Origin: Kaistella pullorum
Lineage (GTDB): Bacteria; Bacteroidota; Bacteroidia; Flavobacteriales; Weeksellaceae
DNA: 64,000 nt
Direction of reading: 5' to 3'
NCBI RefSeq assembly: GCF_014837035.1
Contig: NZ_JACSPS010000001.1
Location: 490,374-554,373, forward strand
The notes below the pieces were generated by a model, which ran no database searches, was not told the origin of the DNA, and saw only the letters and a program-made list of their open reading frames with translations. How positions within the stretch are numbered: position 1 is the stretch's first letter; each line of letters starts with the position of its first letter. Positions 51,935 through 61,068 of the stretch are shown here, one piece after another. Position numbers and translations under genes: made by a program.

Positions 51935-53255
51935 TTTTTTGATTTTTTTGATTCGTTTTGTCTAAAATCTTCTGAATCTGTTTTTCTTCCCAGTCACGTC
52001 CCAGTCCGAAAACCTGAAACGCATGGGAGCCAAGGCCTATCCCCCAACCTATCATCGGGAACCAGAACCACTGGAATTTTGGCGCGGTGTACAGATTGAT
52101 GAAGATCAGAAATGGGATGACCAGGCAATAAGACAGAAGATTCGAGTAGAAACCTTTGATTTCTTTTACCCTTTTGGAGGCTCTGTTGTAAGCCATTGAT
52201 TCATCTGAAGGCTGTGTGTTCATAGCGGTGATTTTTTGGGTTAATATCGGAATTTTCACGCGGAAAAAATCGGTAGATTTTTCTATAAAAACATTTTGTT
52301 GGGTTAATAAGGAATAACGCTGAACAATATTTGACAATCCTATTCCGGCGCTTTCTTTCACCTGTTCCCTCGCCATGAGGTTATTTTCTATAAGTAGAAA
52401 TCCGTTTTCGGTATAGATCTTTATTGTTAAAGGTTTCTGAGGCGTCGCAAAGTTGTGTTTGATGCAGTTTTCCAGTAAAAGTTGAAGCGAAAGTGGCACG
52501 ACGTAAGATTTCATGTCGTTTTCAGCAACATCAAATTCAAAGTTTACGCTGTCTTCAAACCTTGTCTTCAGAAGGTTACAGTAGGTTTTTGCGAAGCCTA
52601 TTTCCTCTTCTACAGTGACCAGCTCTTTATCTTTCTGTTCGAGCACGTAACGGTAAATATTCGACATTGAGGCGGTGAAATACTGCGCCTGATCGGGGTT
52701 TTCATCAATCAGTGCGCTTAGGACATTCAACGAATTAAAAAGAAAATGGGGATCTAGCTGATTTTTTAAACTTTCAAACTGTGCACTCGCCGAACGGGCT
52801 ATCAGCTTTTGCTCCACTACTTCTTTCCGGGTAGATTTTTTCCATTCTTCCATGAATCCTTTTGCATGCAAAATTGCCGATATCAGTAAAGCTATATTAA
52901 CGGTGAACCAGTTATTGATCGCAATTGTTCCACGGAAAAAATTGGCAAAATCCTGCTTTTGGATAACGATGAAATTGATATAATTAATTAGAAAAACCAG
53001 TGCAACATTCAGAAGCAAAGTACAAATGACGCCCAGAACAGTTCTTTTACGTGTTTCAGCTACCCATGAATATTTTTTCGAGAGCATGTCATTTAAAAGC
53101 CCATTCCCGATCGCCAGCGGAAAAGAATACATCGCCGAAATCATGAGATAAAGAAAGAACATCTCCACAGACTTTTGTTTGCTGAAGAAGACAAAGATAA
53201 ACGTCCCGATAAAAAAGGTAATCCAGGTTGTGGTAATAAGACTTTTTCTATTCAT
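51921..53255 (-). CDS. LytS-type sensor histidine kinase with C-terminal 2TM domain
   Basis: This 444-residue protein has four N-terminal membrane helices (about 5-130), then a LytS/His_kinase domain with LKNQLDPHFLFNSLNVL (His170) and ATP-binding segment LLLENCIKHNFATPQK with GIGLSNIVQRYSLL. Residues about 357-444 are a 2TM domain (ASKRVKEIKGFYSNLLSYCL, GLGSHAFQVFGLGRDWEEKQ). It begins the operon with the 2TM protein and LytTR regulator. Stimulus unknown. Confidence 0.92.
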   Translation of the reverse strand: MNRKSLITTTWITFFIGTFIFVFFSKQKSVEMFFLYLMISAMYSFPLAIGNGLLNDMLSKKYSWVAETRKRTVLGVICTLLLNVALVFLINYINFIVIQKQDFANFFRGTIAINNWFTVNIALLISAILHAKGFMEEWKKSTRKEVVEQKLIARSASAQFESLKNQLDPHFLFNSLNVLSALIDENPDQAQYFTASMSNIYRYVLEQKDKELVTVEEEIGFAKTYCNLLKTRFEDSVNFEFDVAENDMKSYVVPLSLQLLLENCIKHNFATPQKPLTIKIYTENGFLLIENNLMAREQVKESAGIGLSNIVQRYSLLTQQNVFIEKSTDFFRVKIPILTQKITAMNTQPSDESMAYNRASKRVKEIKGFYSNLLSYCLVIPFLIFINLYTAPKFQWFWFPMIGWGIGLGSHAFQVFGLGRDWEEKQIQKILDKTNQKNQKNGNL

Positions 53256-53316
53256 GATCTGAAAATTGTGTGGCAGCTGCGGGTGTTTAAATGTAGAAAA
53301 GTTTCTCCTACCTCAG

Positions 53317-54117
53317 CTACAGTTTTTTCTGTTTTTTCATTAGTGCTTCAATATTCTTAATAATTTCACTTCCGTTCTTCACCATTCCTTCCAGGTGGTC
53401 GCCTTCATACGTAAGAAATTTTTTAGGCTCCGGTGCATTATCGAAAATTATTTGCGCCTGCGCTATCGGAATCATTTTGTCCGCTGCACTGTGGATGAAA
53501 AGTTTGGGCATCGTAAGGGTTTTCACATCTTCCTTTGCGGAGTAAGGAAACGGAATAGACTGTATCATCGCGGCGTTTTCAGGTGAAAAGTGACTCGCAA
53601 TATCGGCATGCGAGGACATCGCGCCATCAAGGATCAGCGCCTCGATAACCGTGGGGTTATTTTTAGCCAAATGTGTTGCAATCTGGCTTCCCATTGAGGC
53701 TCCATAAATGATTACGGGCTTTCCTGTAGTTTGCGGAAGCGATAAAGCATACTCCAAAAACTTTTGACCATCGCTTTGAATATTTTGGTGTGTCGGTGTT
53801 CCGCTAGATTTTCCATAACCGCGGAAGTCTATCATCATCACCTGATAGCCGGCATCTGCCAACGGTTTCACCATGAAGGTGTAACTCGAAACATTACCGC
53901 CCGACCCGTGAAAAAACAACACAGTTGCTTTAGGTACAACATTACTTTCGATGAATATTCCGGTTATCGTATCTTTTTCAGCCGGAATGGAGAATTCTTG
54001 GAATTTTAAATTTTCAATAGGTTTCATAGTTTTTCCAGGCTGATAAAATTTCTCGTCGAGTTGTGAGAAGCAAAGGCTTGAAAGGAAGAGGGCGAAAAAT
54101 AGAAGTTTAGTTTTCAT
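53317..54117 (-). CDS. Exported alpha/beta hydrolase
   Basis: This 266-residue protein has a signal peptide (MKTKLLFFALFLSSLCFSQ) and an alpha/beta hydrolase fold: oxyanion segment FFHGSGGNVSSYT, FRGYGKSSG, nucleophile GASMGS (Ser141), Asp213 (SAADKMIP) and His241 (YEGDHLEG). The closest look-alikes are the BAAT/ABHD-type esterases. Substrate unknown. It is a single gene upstream of nothing obvious. Confidence 0.88.
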   Translation of the reverse strand: MKTKLLFFALFLSSLCFSQLDEKFYQPGKTMKPIENLKFQEFSIPAEKDTITGIFIESNVVPKATVLFFHGSGGNVSSYTFMVKPLADAGYQVMMIDFRGYGKSSGTPTHQNIQSDGQKFLEYALSLPQTTGKPVIIYGASMGSQIATHLAKNNPTVIEALILDGAMSSHADIASHFSPENAAMIQSIPFPYSAKEDVKTLTMPKLFIHSAADKMIPIAQAQIIFDNAPEPKKFLTYEGDHLEGMVKNGSEIIKNIEALMKKQKKL

Positions 54118-54215
54118 AACAGTTTTTTTGTTTTTAATTATGAATCAAAGATAAACTCGCCTCCCTCCTCACTAAAATTTATAAAACCGAGGGGTAAAAA
54201 ATCGAACCTGAACGG

Positions 54216-54250
54216 TAAAAAAATAACCACCGGAAAATTTCCGATGGTTA
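54216..54250 (-). terminator. Terminator of the Tsp/Prc gene
   Basis: On the minus strand a 12-bp imperfect stem (AACCATCGGAAA / TTTCCGGTGGTT, one G-T pair) is followed by seven T. Confidence 0.88.
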
Positions 54251-54273
54251 ATTATGATAGATTAAGTCTAATT

Positions 54274-56394
54274 TTATTTAATCTGACCTGCTATCGCTAC
54301 TGCCTCCTGCAGATACATATCGCGTTGCAAGCTCTTAGTCCAGTTCTGGGTTTTCTTCGCGAATGCTTCATCTTTCTTTTCGCGTTCTACCTCATCCGGA
54401 TTCAGTGTGAATTTCAGTCCGTTATTATACTTTTCCAACGCACGGAACTTCTCGATCTGTGCTTTACGCTCCTTCATCAGGGCGCTAAACTTATTTTGGT
54501 TTAGGGAAATGGTTTCTTCCTTATCCAATCTTTCTTTCCACTGCGCAGATTCCTGCATAAGCTGGTAGTTTTTATTGGTAGCCAACCTGCTTTCGGCCGA
54601 TTTGAGTAATGAATTAACCTGTAAAAAGTTCAGCGGCTGGTAAACTGCAGCAGGGATTTTATCCCAAGGCAGCGCATAGTCGTCATAGCGTTCACCAATT
54701 TCAGCATAAGTGAAGAAATCTTTCATTTTAATGTCAGATTCAATGCCTTTTCGCTGCGTAGATTCTCCGGTCACACGGTAAAATTTCTGTATGGTCAGTT
54801 TTAATGAGCCAAAATCATCATTGCTGTTCAGAAAACGGTTCAGGTCCACAAAAGTCTGTACGGTACCTTTTCCAAAGGATTGTGGAGAGCCGATGACGAT
54901 TCCGCGGCCATAATCCTGCACGGCGCCAGCTAAAATTTCAGATGCGGAAGCTGACAGTTCATTTTGCATGATGATCAGCGGTCCCGTCCAAACCGGAGCG
55001 TTGGTTCTGTTTTTCAGTGTTTGAATCTTGCCATTGCCGTCTTTCACCTGCACATACGGTCCAGCGTTCATAAACAGCCCCATAATATCACCTACTTCCG
55101 TCAAACTGCCACCACCATTATTTCGAAGGTCCAGAATAATGCCTTCCACATTCTGGGCTTTAAGCTTTATAAGCTCATTCTTGATGTCATCGGAAGCATT
55201 TCTACCCTTTGAATCTTCAAAATCAGCGTTGAAGCTTGGGAGATTTACAAATCCATATTTTCTTCCGTCAGCTGAATTGATGATAATGCTTCGCGCGAAT
55301 GTGTCTTCAATTGCCACTTCTTCACGAACCATCGTCACCTCTTTGATTGATTTGTCTTTTTTCTCAACTGTAAGCGTCACTTTCGTCCCTTTTTCGCCGC
55401 GGATCAACCGCACTGCTTCATCAGATAGCATTCCGACCACATTTACGGCTTCTTCATTAGGTTTAGACCTTACTTTCAGGATCTTATCACCTTCGCTGAG
55501 CTGCTTAGACTTCCAGGCAGGCGCGCCAATCGTGAGCGCTCCCAGATAAAGATAGCCTCTTTTTTCCTGAATGATGGCACCGATTCCTATTACCTTACCG
55601 GTAAAATTGGTATCAAAATCTTCCTTGTTCTTTGGTGAGAAATAGTTCGTATGCGGATCGAAAACCTCGGTATATGCATTCATATACACGGTGAACCAAT
55701 CCATCTTATTTCTTTTTTTAAACCTTCGGAAGGTATCAGTCAACATATCTTTCACCTCCTCAGTAGCCTTGATACGTTTTTGTTCTGGAGTTAGGATTTC
55801 AAGTTTGATGGTATCTTTAAGGTTAAATTTCTGTACCGAATCCTTCTTCTCCTTTTGCAGTTGTTCCTTTGCTGAAAGCGATTCCATTTCCTGCAGGATA
55901 TTGTATTTGATATACTTTTTCCATTCCGCAGAAAGCTCCGCTGCATTTACCGGATTTTTTTTGAGCTTAGGCTCCAGAACCAAAGTTTCTTCTTCATCGA
56001 AGTTCAGTGGTGCACTCAGGATGGTTTGCGAAATCTTATCAATCTCGTCAACGCGCTGGTAGAGCCTGTCTACCGTGAGTTTATAAAACGATAGGTCACC
56101 ACGGTTCAGATAATCATCAAGTTTTGTGCGGTGCTTTTCAAATTCGTTCATATCAGACTGCAGAAAGTAGCGTTTGGAAGCATCGATCATGTCGAAATAC
56201 TGTTTATAAACGTCCGCAGAATATGCATCATTAATAGGTCGCGGCGAATAGTGGAGGTAGCTTAGAGTATTTTTAACACTGATCATGATTGTCGACATCT
56301 TCTCGTCATCATTCTTCGGAGAGTTGAAACAGAAGGCCAAAGTAGTCAACGGAATGAACAGCAGTAAAGTATTGATTTTTAATTTCTTGAACAT
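54274..56394 (-). CDS. Tail-specific protease (Tsp/Prc, S41A)
   Basis: This is a periplasmic S41 protease of 706 residues, with a hydrophobic signal or anchor at the N-terminus (MFKKLKINTLLLFIPLTTLA). An N-terminal helical region precedes a PDZ domain (about 235-310; VIGIGAIIQEKRGYLYLGAL) and the catalytic core with LSASASEILAGAVQDYG (Ser) and SFGKGTVQTFVDL (Lys), followed by the C-terminal DUF3340-like domain. It degrades or trims envelope proteins. I start at 56394 because the longer frame adds a non-hydrophobic segment before the signal. Confidence 0.92.
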   Translation of the reverse strand: MFKKLKINTLLLFIPLTTLAFCFNSPKNDDEKMSTIMISVKNTLSYLHYSPRPINDAYSADVYKQYFDMIDASKRYFLQSDMNEFEKHRTKLDDYLNRGDLSFYKLTVDRLYQRVDEIDKISQTILSAPLNFDEEETLVLEPKLKKNPVNAAELSAEWKKYIKYNILQEMESLSAKEQLQKEKKDSVQKFNLKDTIKLEILTPEQKRIKATEEVKDMLTDTFRRFKKRNKMDWFTVYMNAYTEVFDPHTNYFSPKNKEDFDTNFTGKVIGIGAIIQEKRGYLYLGALTIGAPAWKSKQLSEGDKILKVRSKPNEEAVNVVGMLSDEAVRLIRGEKGTKVTLTVEKKDKSIKEVTMVREEVAIEDTFARSIIINSADGRKYGFVNLPSFNADFEDSKGRNASDDIKNELIKLKAQNVEGIILDLRNNGGGSLTEVGDIMGLFMNAGPYVQVKDGNGKIQTLKNRTNAPVWTGPLIIMQNELSASASEILAGAVQDYGRGIVIGSPQSFGKGTVQTFVDLNRFLNSNDDFGSLKLTIQKFYRVTGESTQRKGIESDIKMKDFFTYAEIGERYDDYALPWDKIPAAVYQPLNFLQVNSLLKSAESRLATNKNYQLMQESAQWKERLDKEETISLNQNKFSALMKERKAQIEKFRALEKYNNGLKFTLNPDEVEREKKDEAFAKKTQNWTKSLQRDMYLQEAVAIAGQIK

Positions 56395-56482
56395 AAAATT
56401 ATTTAATAACTGAATTTGTTTAAAATTTTGCCATTTTGTTACAAGGCGGTACAAAGTATCAAAATTAATACCTTATTTCGTA

Positions 56483-56511
56483 TTTGAACCTTTTATTTTT
56501 AAGTAATTTTG
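56483..56511 (+). promoter_or_regulatory. Promoter of surE
   Basis: TTTG (56483-56486) and TAATTTTG (56504-56511), spaced 17 bases, match the flavobacterial -33/-7 pattern. The surE ATG lies 17 bases further on, so the leader is short. This supports the start at 56529 rather than 56484. Confidence 0.75.
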
Positions 56512-56528
56512 TTCAAAACACTCTTTGT

Positions 56529-57296
56529 ATGCACAGACCATTGATATTGGTAACCAATGATGACGGAATCACCGCACCGGGGATCCGGAACCTTGTAGAA
56601 TTTATGAATGAGATTGGTGATGTAACGGTTGTTGCGCCAAATTCGCCGCAAAGCGGAAAGGGCCACGCCATCACAATCAACTCTACACTTACTTTTGAAG
56701 AAATCAATCTTGACGGTCCACAACGCGACTTTTCCCTGAGCGGAACACCCGTTGACTGTGTGAAATTTGCACTTGATAAAATATTGCCGCGCCGTCCGGA
56801 TCTTGTAGTTTCGGGTATTAATCATGGCGCGAATTCTTCCATTAATGTCATTTATTCAGGTACGATGTCTGCAGCGGTAGAGGCTGGTGTAGAAGGTTTG
56901 CCCGCGATCGGTTTTTCACTGCTCGACTTCTCGTGGGACGCAGACTTTACGCAGGCCAAAGACCATATTCAGTCAATAGTAAAAAAAGTACTCGAAAATC
57001 CGATGCCTAAAGGTATTGTGCTGAATGTCAACATTCCAAAGCTCGAAAAGGAGCAAATAAAAGGCATCCGCGTTTGCAAACAGGCCGACGCAAAATGGGA
57101 AGAAAGTTTCGATCAGCGTGTAAACCCTCATGGGAAGACTTACTTCTGGCTTTCGGGATATTTCAATAATATGGATACAAGTCCGGATGCGGATGAAGTT
57201 GCCTTGGCCGATGGCTATATTTCAGTGGTCCCGGTAAAATTTGACCTTACTGCGCACGAATACATGAATGAACTTTCTGAAGTCTTGAAATTTTAA
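56529..57296 (+). CDS. surE: 5'/3'-nucleotidase SurE
   Basis: SurE dephosphorylates nucleoside monophosphates and short polyphosphates. The 255-residue protein has VTNDDGITAPG (Asp11, Asp12), VVAPNSPQSGKGHAIT, SGTPVDCVKFAL and VSGINHGANS, the full set of family motifs. The start at 56529 follows a good promoter. The HD hydrolase and guaC follow with short gaps (16 and 15 bases), forming a nucleotide-processing operon. Confidence 0.95.
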   Translation: MHRPLILVTNDDGITAPGIRNLVEFMNEIGDVTVVAPNSPQSGKGHAITINSTLTFEEINLDGPQRDFSLSGTPVDCVKFALDKILPRRPDLVVSGINHGANSSINVIYSGTMSAAVEAGVEGLPAIGFSLLDFSWDADFTQAKDHIQSIVKKVLENPMPKGIVLNVNIPKLEKEQIKGIRVCKQADAKWEESFDQRVNPHGKTYFWLSGYFNNMDTSPDADEVALADGYISVVPVKFDLTAHEYMNELSEVLKF

Positions 57297-57312
57297 ATAT
57301 TTATATTTAAAA

Positions 57313-57873
57313 ATGGAAGATACTCTCGCAAAAATCATTGAATTTGGCGATAACGCCCATGGTGAGCAGCGCAGGAAATATTGTGATGACCGCTACATGG
57401 TACATCCTGTTCGGGTGATGCGGACCTGCCAGAAATATACAGACGACATATCAGTACTCGCTGCCGCTCTGCTTCATGATGTTCTGGAAGACACACCTGT
57501 GACGGAAGACGAAATCGGTGATTTCTTAAAGACTTTACTGGATGAAAAAGCGGCAGAAAAAGCGCTGCAGCACATAATCGATCTGACAGACGTTTACACC
57601 AAGCAGGTATTTCCGAAAATGAACCGCCGCGCGCGGAAAGCCAAGGAAACTGAACGGCTTTCAAAAATTCAGCCCGAATCCCAAACAGTAAAATACGCTG
57701 ACATTCTCGATAACACTGATGAAATAGTAGATCATGACCCCGATTTCGCGCGCGTTTTCCTGTCGGAGTGCCGGGTCATACTTCAACACATGAAATCGGG
57801 CGACGCTGAACTTAAAGCAATTGCAGAAAAAACCGTCGAAAATGCACTCAAAAAAGTGAAGCGGAACCGATAA
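57313..57873 (+). CDS. HD-domain phosphohydrolase, MESH1-like
   Basis: This 186-residue protein consists of one HD domain of the RelA/SpoT hydrolase type: HPVRVMRT (His31), AALLHDVLEDTPVTEDEI (His55, Asp56, Glu59, Asp60), and VKYADILDNT (conserved Lys, Asp, Asn). No synthetase, TGS or ACT domain is present. Such stand-alone proteins (MESH1) hydrolyse (p)ppGpp or NADPH-like substrates. The context between surE and guaC favours nucleotide or alarmone turnover, but other HD substrates are possible. Confidence 0.85.
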   Translation: MEDTLAKIIEFGDNAHGEQRRKYCDDRYMVHPVRVMRTCQKYTDDISVLAAALLHDVLEDTPVTEDEIGDFLKTLLDEKAAEKALQHIIDLTDVYTKQVFPKMNRRARKAKETERLSKIQPESQTVKYADILDNTDEIVDHDPDFARVFLSECRVILQHMKSGDAELKAIAEKTVENALKKVKRNR

Positions 57874-57888
57874 AATTAAATCATACCG

Positions 57889-58929
57889 ATGCGCATAGAA
57901 TATGAAATAAAACTGGGTTTTAAGGATGTGATGATCCGCCCAAAAAGATCTACCTTAAAATCGAGATCCCAAGTAAGTTTAGAACGAAATTTCACGTTGG
58001 TCAATTCTGGAAAGAAATGGAGCGGCGTGCCGATTATCGCGGCCAATATGGATACTGTCGGAACTTTCGAAATGGCGGAAGCGCTGGCGAAAGAAAAGAT
58101 CATCACTGCCATCCACAAACATTATACGCCGGACGAATGGAGCACTTTTCTTAGCAGCCAGTCCGACTCGATTTACGAATACATCGCCTTAAGCACGGGA
58201 ACGGGGAAAGCTGATGAGGAAAAGATCAAACAGATTATGGAGGAGCATCCTCACATAGAATTTCTGTGCATTGATGTTGCCAACGGCTATTCTGAACATT
58301 TTGTTGAATTTGTAAAGCAGGCCCGGGCCAATTTCCCCGATAAAACAATTATCGCAGGCAACGTGGTTACCGGCGAAATGGTGGAAGAACTTATTCTTGC
58401 CGGTGCCGATATAATCAAAGTGGGAATTGGGCCGGGATCGGTATGCACAACACGGATTAAGACCGGTGTGGGATATCCACAACTTTCAGCGATTATTGAA
58501 TGTGCAGATGCCGCACACGGCCTTGGCGGACATATTATTTCCGATGGCGGCTGTAAAATCCCCGGTGATGTGGCAAAAGCATTTGGCGGCGGTGCCGATT
58601 TTGTGATGCTGGGCGGAATGTTCGCCGGACATGATGAAAGTGGCGGCGATATCGTGGAAGAAAACGGCAAAAAATTCAGGCTTTTTTATGGAATGAGTTC
58701 GCAAACCGCGATGGATAAACACTCGGGTGGCGTTGCAGAATACCGGGCGTCGGAAGGAAAAACCGTGAAAGTTCCGTATAAAGGACCGGTTTCTGAGACT
58801 GTAAAAGATATTCTGGGCGGTGTGCGGTCTACATGTACTTATGTAGGGGCGTCCGAACTGCGCGAACTGTCGAAAAGAACCACGTTTATCCGTGTGGCGG
58901 AGCAGCATAATGAGGTTTTCGGAAATTGA
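57889..58929 (+). CDS. guaC: GMP reductase
   Basis: GuaC reduces GMP to IMP with NADPH, recovering adenine nucleotides. The 346-residue TIM barrel has the catalytic [19 protein letters not shown] (Cys186) and the C-terminal [17 protein letters not shown]. The lack of a CBS pair, the overall length and the N-terminal [13 protein letters not shown] point to GMP reductase rather than IMP dehydrogenase. It is third in the surE-HD-guaC unit. Confidence 0.93.
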   Translation: MRIEYEIKLGFKDVMIRPKRSTLKSRSQVSLERNFTLVNSGKKWSGVPIIAANMDTVGTFEMAEALAKEKIITAIHKHYTPDEWSTFLSSQSDSIYEYIALSTGTGKADEEKIKQIMEEHPHIEFLCIDVANGYSEHFVEFVKQARANFPDKTIIAGNVVTGEMVEELILAGADIIKVGIGPGSVCTTRIKTGVGYPQLSAIIECADAAHGLGGHIISDGGCKIPGDVAKAFGGGADFVMLGGMFAGHDESGGDIVEENGKKFRLFYGMSSQTAMDKHSGGVAEYRASEGKTVKVPYKGPVSETVKDILGGVRSTCTYVGASELRELSKRTTFIRVAEQHNEVFGN

Positions 58930-58951
58930 TATTTAATCTTACACGAGAATT

Positions 58952-59404
58952 TTGAAAATCCTTAGAACTACCTCCGAAAATCCAAACTTTAAAAAACTGG
59001 TGAAGTTGCTGGATGAATATCTGGCGATCGTGGATGGCGATGATCACACCTTTTACGCCCAATTCAACAAAATAGATGCGCTGCAGCATTGTATCGTGCT
59101 TTTCGAGGATGAAAATCCGGTTGGTTGTGGTGCACTTAAAGGTTATGATGAAGAAACTGCGGAAATCAAACGGATGTTCGTGCGACCGGTAAGCCGGGGA
59201 AAGGGTTATGCTTCCGCGATTCTTACTGAACTGGAAAATTGGGCAACGGAACTTAGTTATGACTCGGTAATTCTTGAGACCGGAACCAAGCAAACGGAAG
59301 CTATTAAGCTATATGAAAAGACCTATGAGCGAATTGAAAATTACGGACAGTACAGAGATGTGCAGACTTCGGTTTGTTTTAATAAAATATTGAAAAACAA
59401 GTAA
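58952..59404 (+). CDS. GNAT family N-acetyltransferase
   Basis: This 150-residue protein has the GNAT acetyl-CoA loop: EIKRMFVRPVSRGKGYASAI (R-G-K-G-Y-A) with the following helix LTELENWATELSYDSVILE. The start is TTG (58952), 22 bases after guaC, and no ATG is available before the conserved N-terminus. Substrate unknown. It is probably the last gene of the surE unit, ending at the terminator at 59436. Confidence 0.88.
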   Translation: MKILRTTSENPNFKKLVKLLDEYLAIVDGDDHTFYAQFNKIDALQHCIVLFEDENPVGCGALKGYDEETAEIKRMFVRPVSRGKGYASAILTELENWATELSYDSVILETGTKQTEAIKLYEKTYERIENYGQYRDVQTSVCFNKILKNK

Positions 59405-59435
59405 TTGCGACAAACACTCGTTCTAAATTTTACAA

Positions 59436-59469
59436 AAACTCTCTTCAAATGATGAAGAGAGTTTTTTTT
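59436..59469 (+). terminator. Terminator of the surE-guaC-GNAT unit
   Basis: A 10-bp stem (AACTCTCTTC / GAAGAGAGTT) with AAATGAT loop and a run of seven T. Confidence 0.92.
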
Positions 59470-59494
59470 GAAAGAAGAAGAAACTTTTCTTTTT

Positions 59495-59558
59495 AGCCCC
59501 CGATGGAAGCGGCATCCTTTTTCTTTTGCAAAAAGAAAAAGATACAGCGGACAGCGGG
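59495..59558. repeat. Dispersed structured repeat, copy 2
   Basis: A 64-base element between the GNAT and fabG genes. The left flank is AGCCCCCGATGGAAGCGG then CATCCTTTTT; the middle stem CTTTTTCTTTT pairs perfectly with AAAAGAAAAAG around a three-base loop; the right flank is GATACAGCGGACAGCGGG. It aligns with the flanks of copy 1 at 49489 with a different central hairpin. Confidence 0.7.
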
Positions 59559-59592
59559 TAGAGTTCTCGGAAAAAACGTGAATCTCCGGGCT

Positions 59593-60336
59593 CTAAGTGA
59601 GCATTCCGCCATCTACGTTCAATACCTGGCCCGAAATGTACGATGACATTTCGCTACCTAAAAATACGCACGCATTAGCCACATCTTCTGGCTGGCCACC
59701 GCGTTTCAATGGAATGCCTTCTCTCCACCCCTGCACGGTTTTTTCGTCAAGAGCTGCGGTCATCTCAGTTTCAATGAAGCCAGGAGCAATCGCGTTGCAA
59801 CGGATGTTTCTGGAGCCTAATTCCAGCGCCACTGATTTAGTGAAGCCGATAACGCCCGCTTTTGAAGCCGCATAATTTGCCTGCCCGGCGTTCCCTTTTA
59901 CGCCCACAACCGAGGTCATATTGATGATCGAACCCGCGCGCGCCTTCATCATTGGTTTGATAACCGCTTTTGTAAGGTTGAAAACCGAATCAAGGTTCAC
60001 TTTGATGATCGTATCCCAATCTTCTTTGGACATGCGCATCAGCAAATTATCTTTGGTAATCCCTGCATTGTTGATCAGGATATCGATTTTTCCAAATTCA
60101 GCAATTACGTCATCTACCAATTTTTGCGCGGCATCAAAATCTGATGCATCGGACTGATATCCTTTTATTTGCGTGACTTTACTTAATTCTGCTTCTAATT
60201 CTTTAGCCTTTTCTACTGAGCCAGCGTAAGTGAATGCAACGTGTGCACCTTCCTTCGCAAAAACCTCCGCAATGCCGCGTCCGATTCCGCGTGTAGCGCC
60301 GGTGATGAGGGCTACTTTTCCTGTTAATAATCCCAT
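59593..60336 (-). CDS. fabG: 3-oxoacyl-[acyl-carrier-protein] reductase FabG
   Basis: FabG is the NADPH-dependent ketoreductase of fatty-acid elongation. The 247-residue SDR has cofactor loop GATRGIGRG (13-21), NNAGIT (89-94) and the catalytic Ser142, Tyr155, Lys159 (YAASK). The ending GQVLNVDGGM is usual. It is last in the operon with rsmI (6 bases) and a Mur ligase, an unusual setting away from other fab genes. Confidence 0.94.
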   Translation of the reverse strand: MGLLTGKVALITGATRGIGRGIAEVFAKEGAHVAFTYAGSVEKAKELEAELSKVTQIKGYQSDASDFDAAQKLVDDVIAEFGKIDILINNAGITKDNLLMRMSKEDWDTIIKVNLDSVFNLTKAVIKPMMKARAGSIINMTSVVGVKGNAGQANYAASKAGVIGFTKSVALELGSRNIRCNAIAPGFIETEMTAALDEKTVQGWREGIPLKRGGQPEDVANACVFLGSEMSSYISGQVLNVDGGMLT

Positions 60337-60342
60337 ATCTCG

Positions 60343-61068
60343 TTATTTATATTTGTTGGTTGATGTTGGCTTTTCATCTGCCGAGCCTTTGGCCATGTCT
60401 GCATTATTGATAACCAAAACTATTTCTCCTTTTAAAGTTTTGCTTTTAGAGAAATCAATTAACTCGTTGATACTACCCCGTTTAGTTTCCTCAAATTTTT
60501 TGGAAATTTCCCGACTGAGACTGATGCGTGCATCTTGGCCAAAGAATTCTTTGATCTGTTCTAAAGTCGTATTTATTTTGTGCGGGCTTTCATAAAGCAC
60601 CACCGTTTTTTTCTCTGCAGCCAGCTGTTTCAGTTTAGTTTGCCGACCTTTTTTCTGCGGAAGAAAGCCGGCGAACAAAAATTCATTGTTCGGCAAGCCT
60701 GAAACTACCAACGCAGGTACAAAAGCTGTGGCACCGGGCAAACATATCATCTCAATTTCGGCGTCCGCACCAGCCTTAGACAGTAAAAATCCGGGATCCG
60801 AAATCCCGGGAGTTCCGGCATCGGTGATGATTGCGATATTCTGGCCGTTTTTCAAATCGTCGACTACCCGCTCTGTCATTTGATGTTCGTTGTGCAGATG
60901 ATAAGATTTAAGTGGTTTTGAAATCTCGAAGTGTTTTAAAAGAACACCGGATGTCCGCGTGTCCTCACACAGGATATAATCTACCTCTCTCAGCACTTTT
61001 ATGGCCCTGAAAGTCATGTCGTCCAGGTTTCCGACCGGAGTTGGAACAAAATAGAGTATTCCAGTCAT
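60343..61068 (-). CDS. rsmI: 16S rRNA 2'-O-ribose C1402 methyltransferase RsmI
   Basis: RsmI methylates C1402 in the ribosomal decoding centre. The 241-residue tetrapyrrole-methylase-fold protein starts LYFVPTPVGNLDDMTFRAI and has VDYILCEDTRTSGVLLKHF, ITDAGTPGISDPG and FLPQKKGRQTKL, all characteristic. It begins right after the Mur ligase stop with no gap. Confidence 0.95.
   Translation of the reverse strand: MTGILYFVPTPVGNLDDMTFRAIKVLREVDYILCEDTRTSGVLLKHFEISKPLKSYHLHNEHQMTERVVDDLKNGQNIAIITDAGTPGISDPGFLLSKAGADAEIEMICLPGATAFVPALVVSGLPNNEFLFAGFLPQKKGRQTKLKQLAAEKKTVVLYESPHKINTTLEQIKEFFGQDARISLSREISKKFEETKRGSINELIDFSKSKTLKGEIVLVINNADMAKGSADEKPTSTNKYK

Noticed and set aside
57889-58929. Call as IMP dehydrogenase.
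   Set aside because: The CBS pair is absent and the N-terminus and length fit GMP reductase.
59593-60336. fabG as part of a polyketide or aryl-polyene cluster.
   Set aside because: No acyl carrier protein, ketosynthase or dehydratase genes are nearby; the protein looks like housekeeping FabG.
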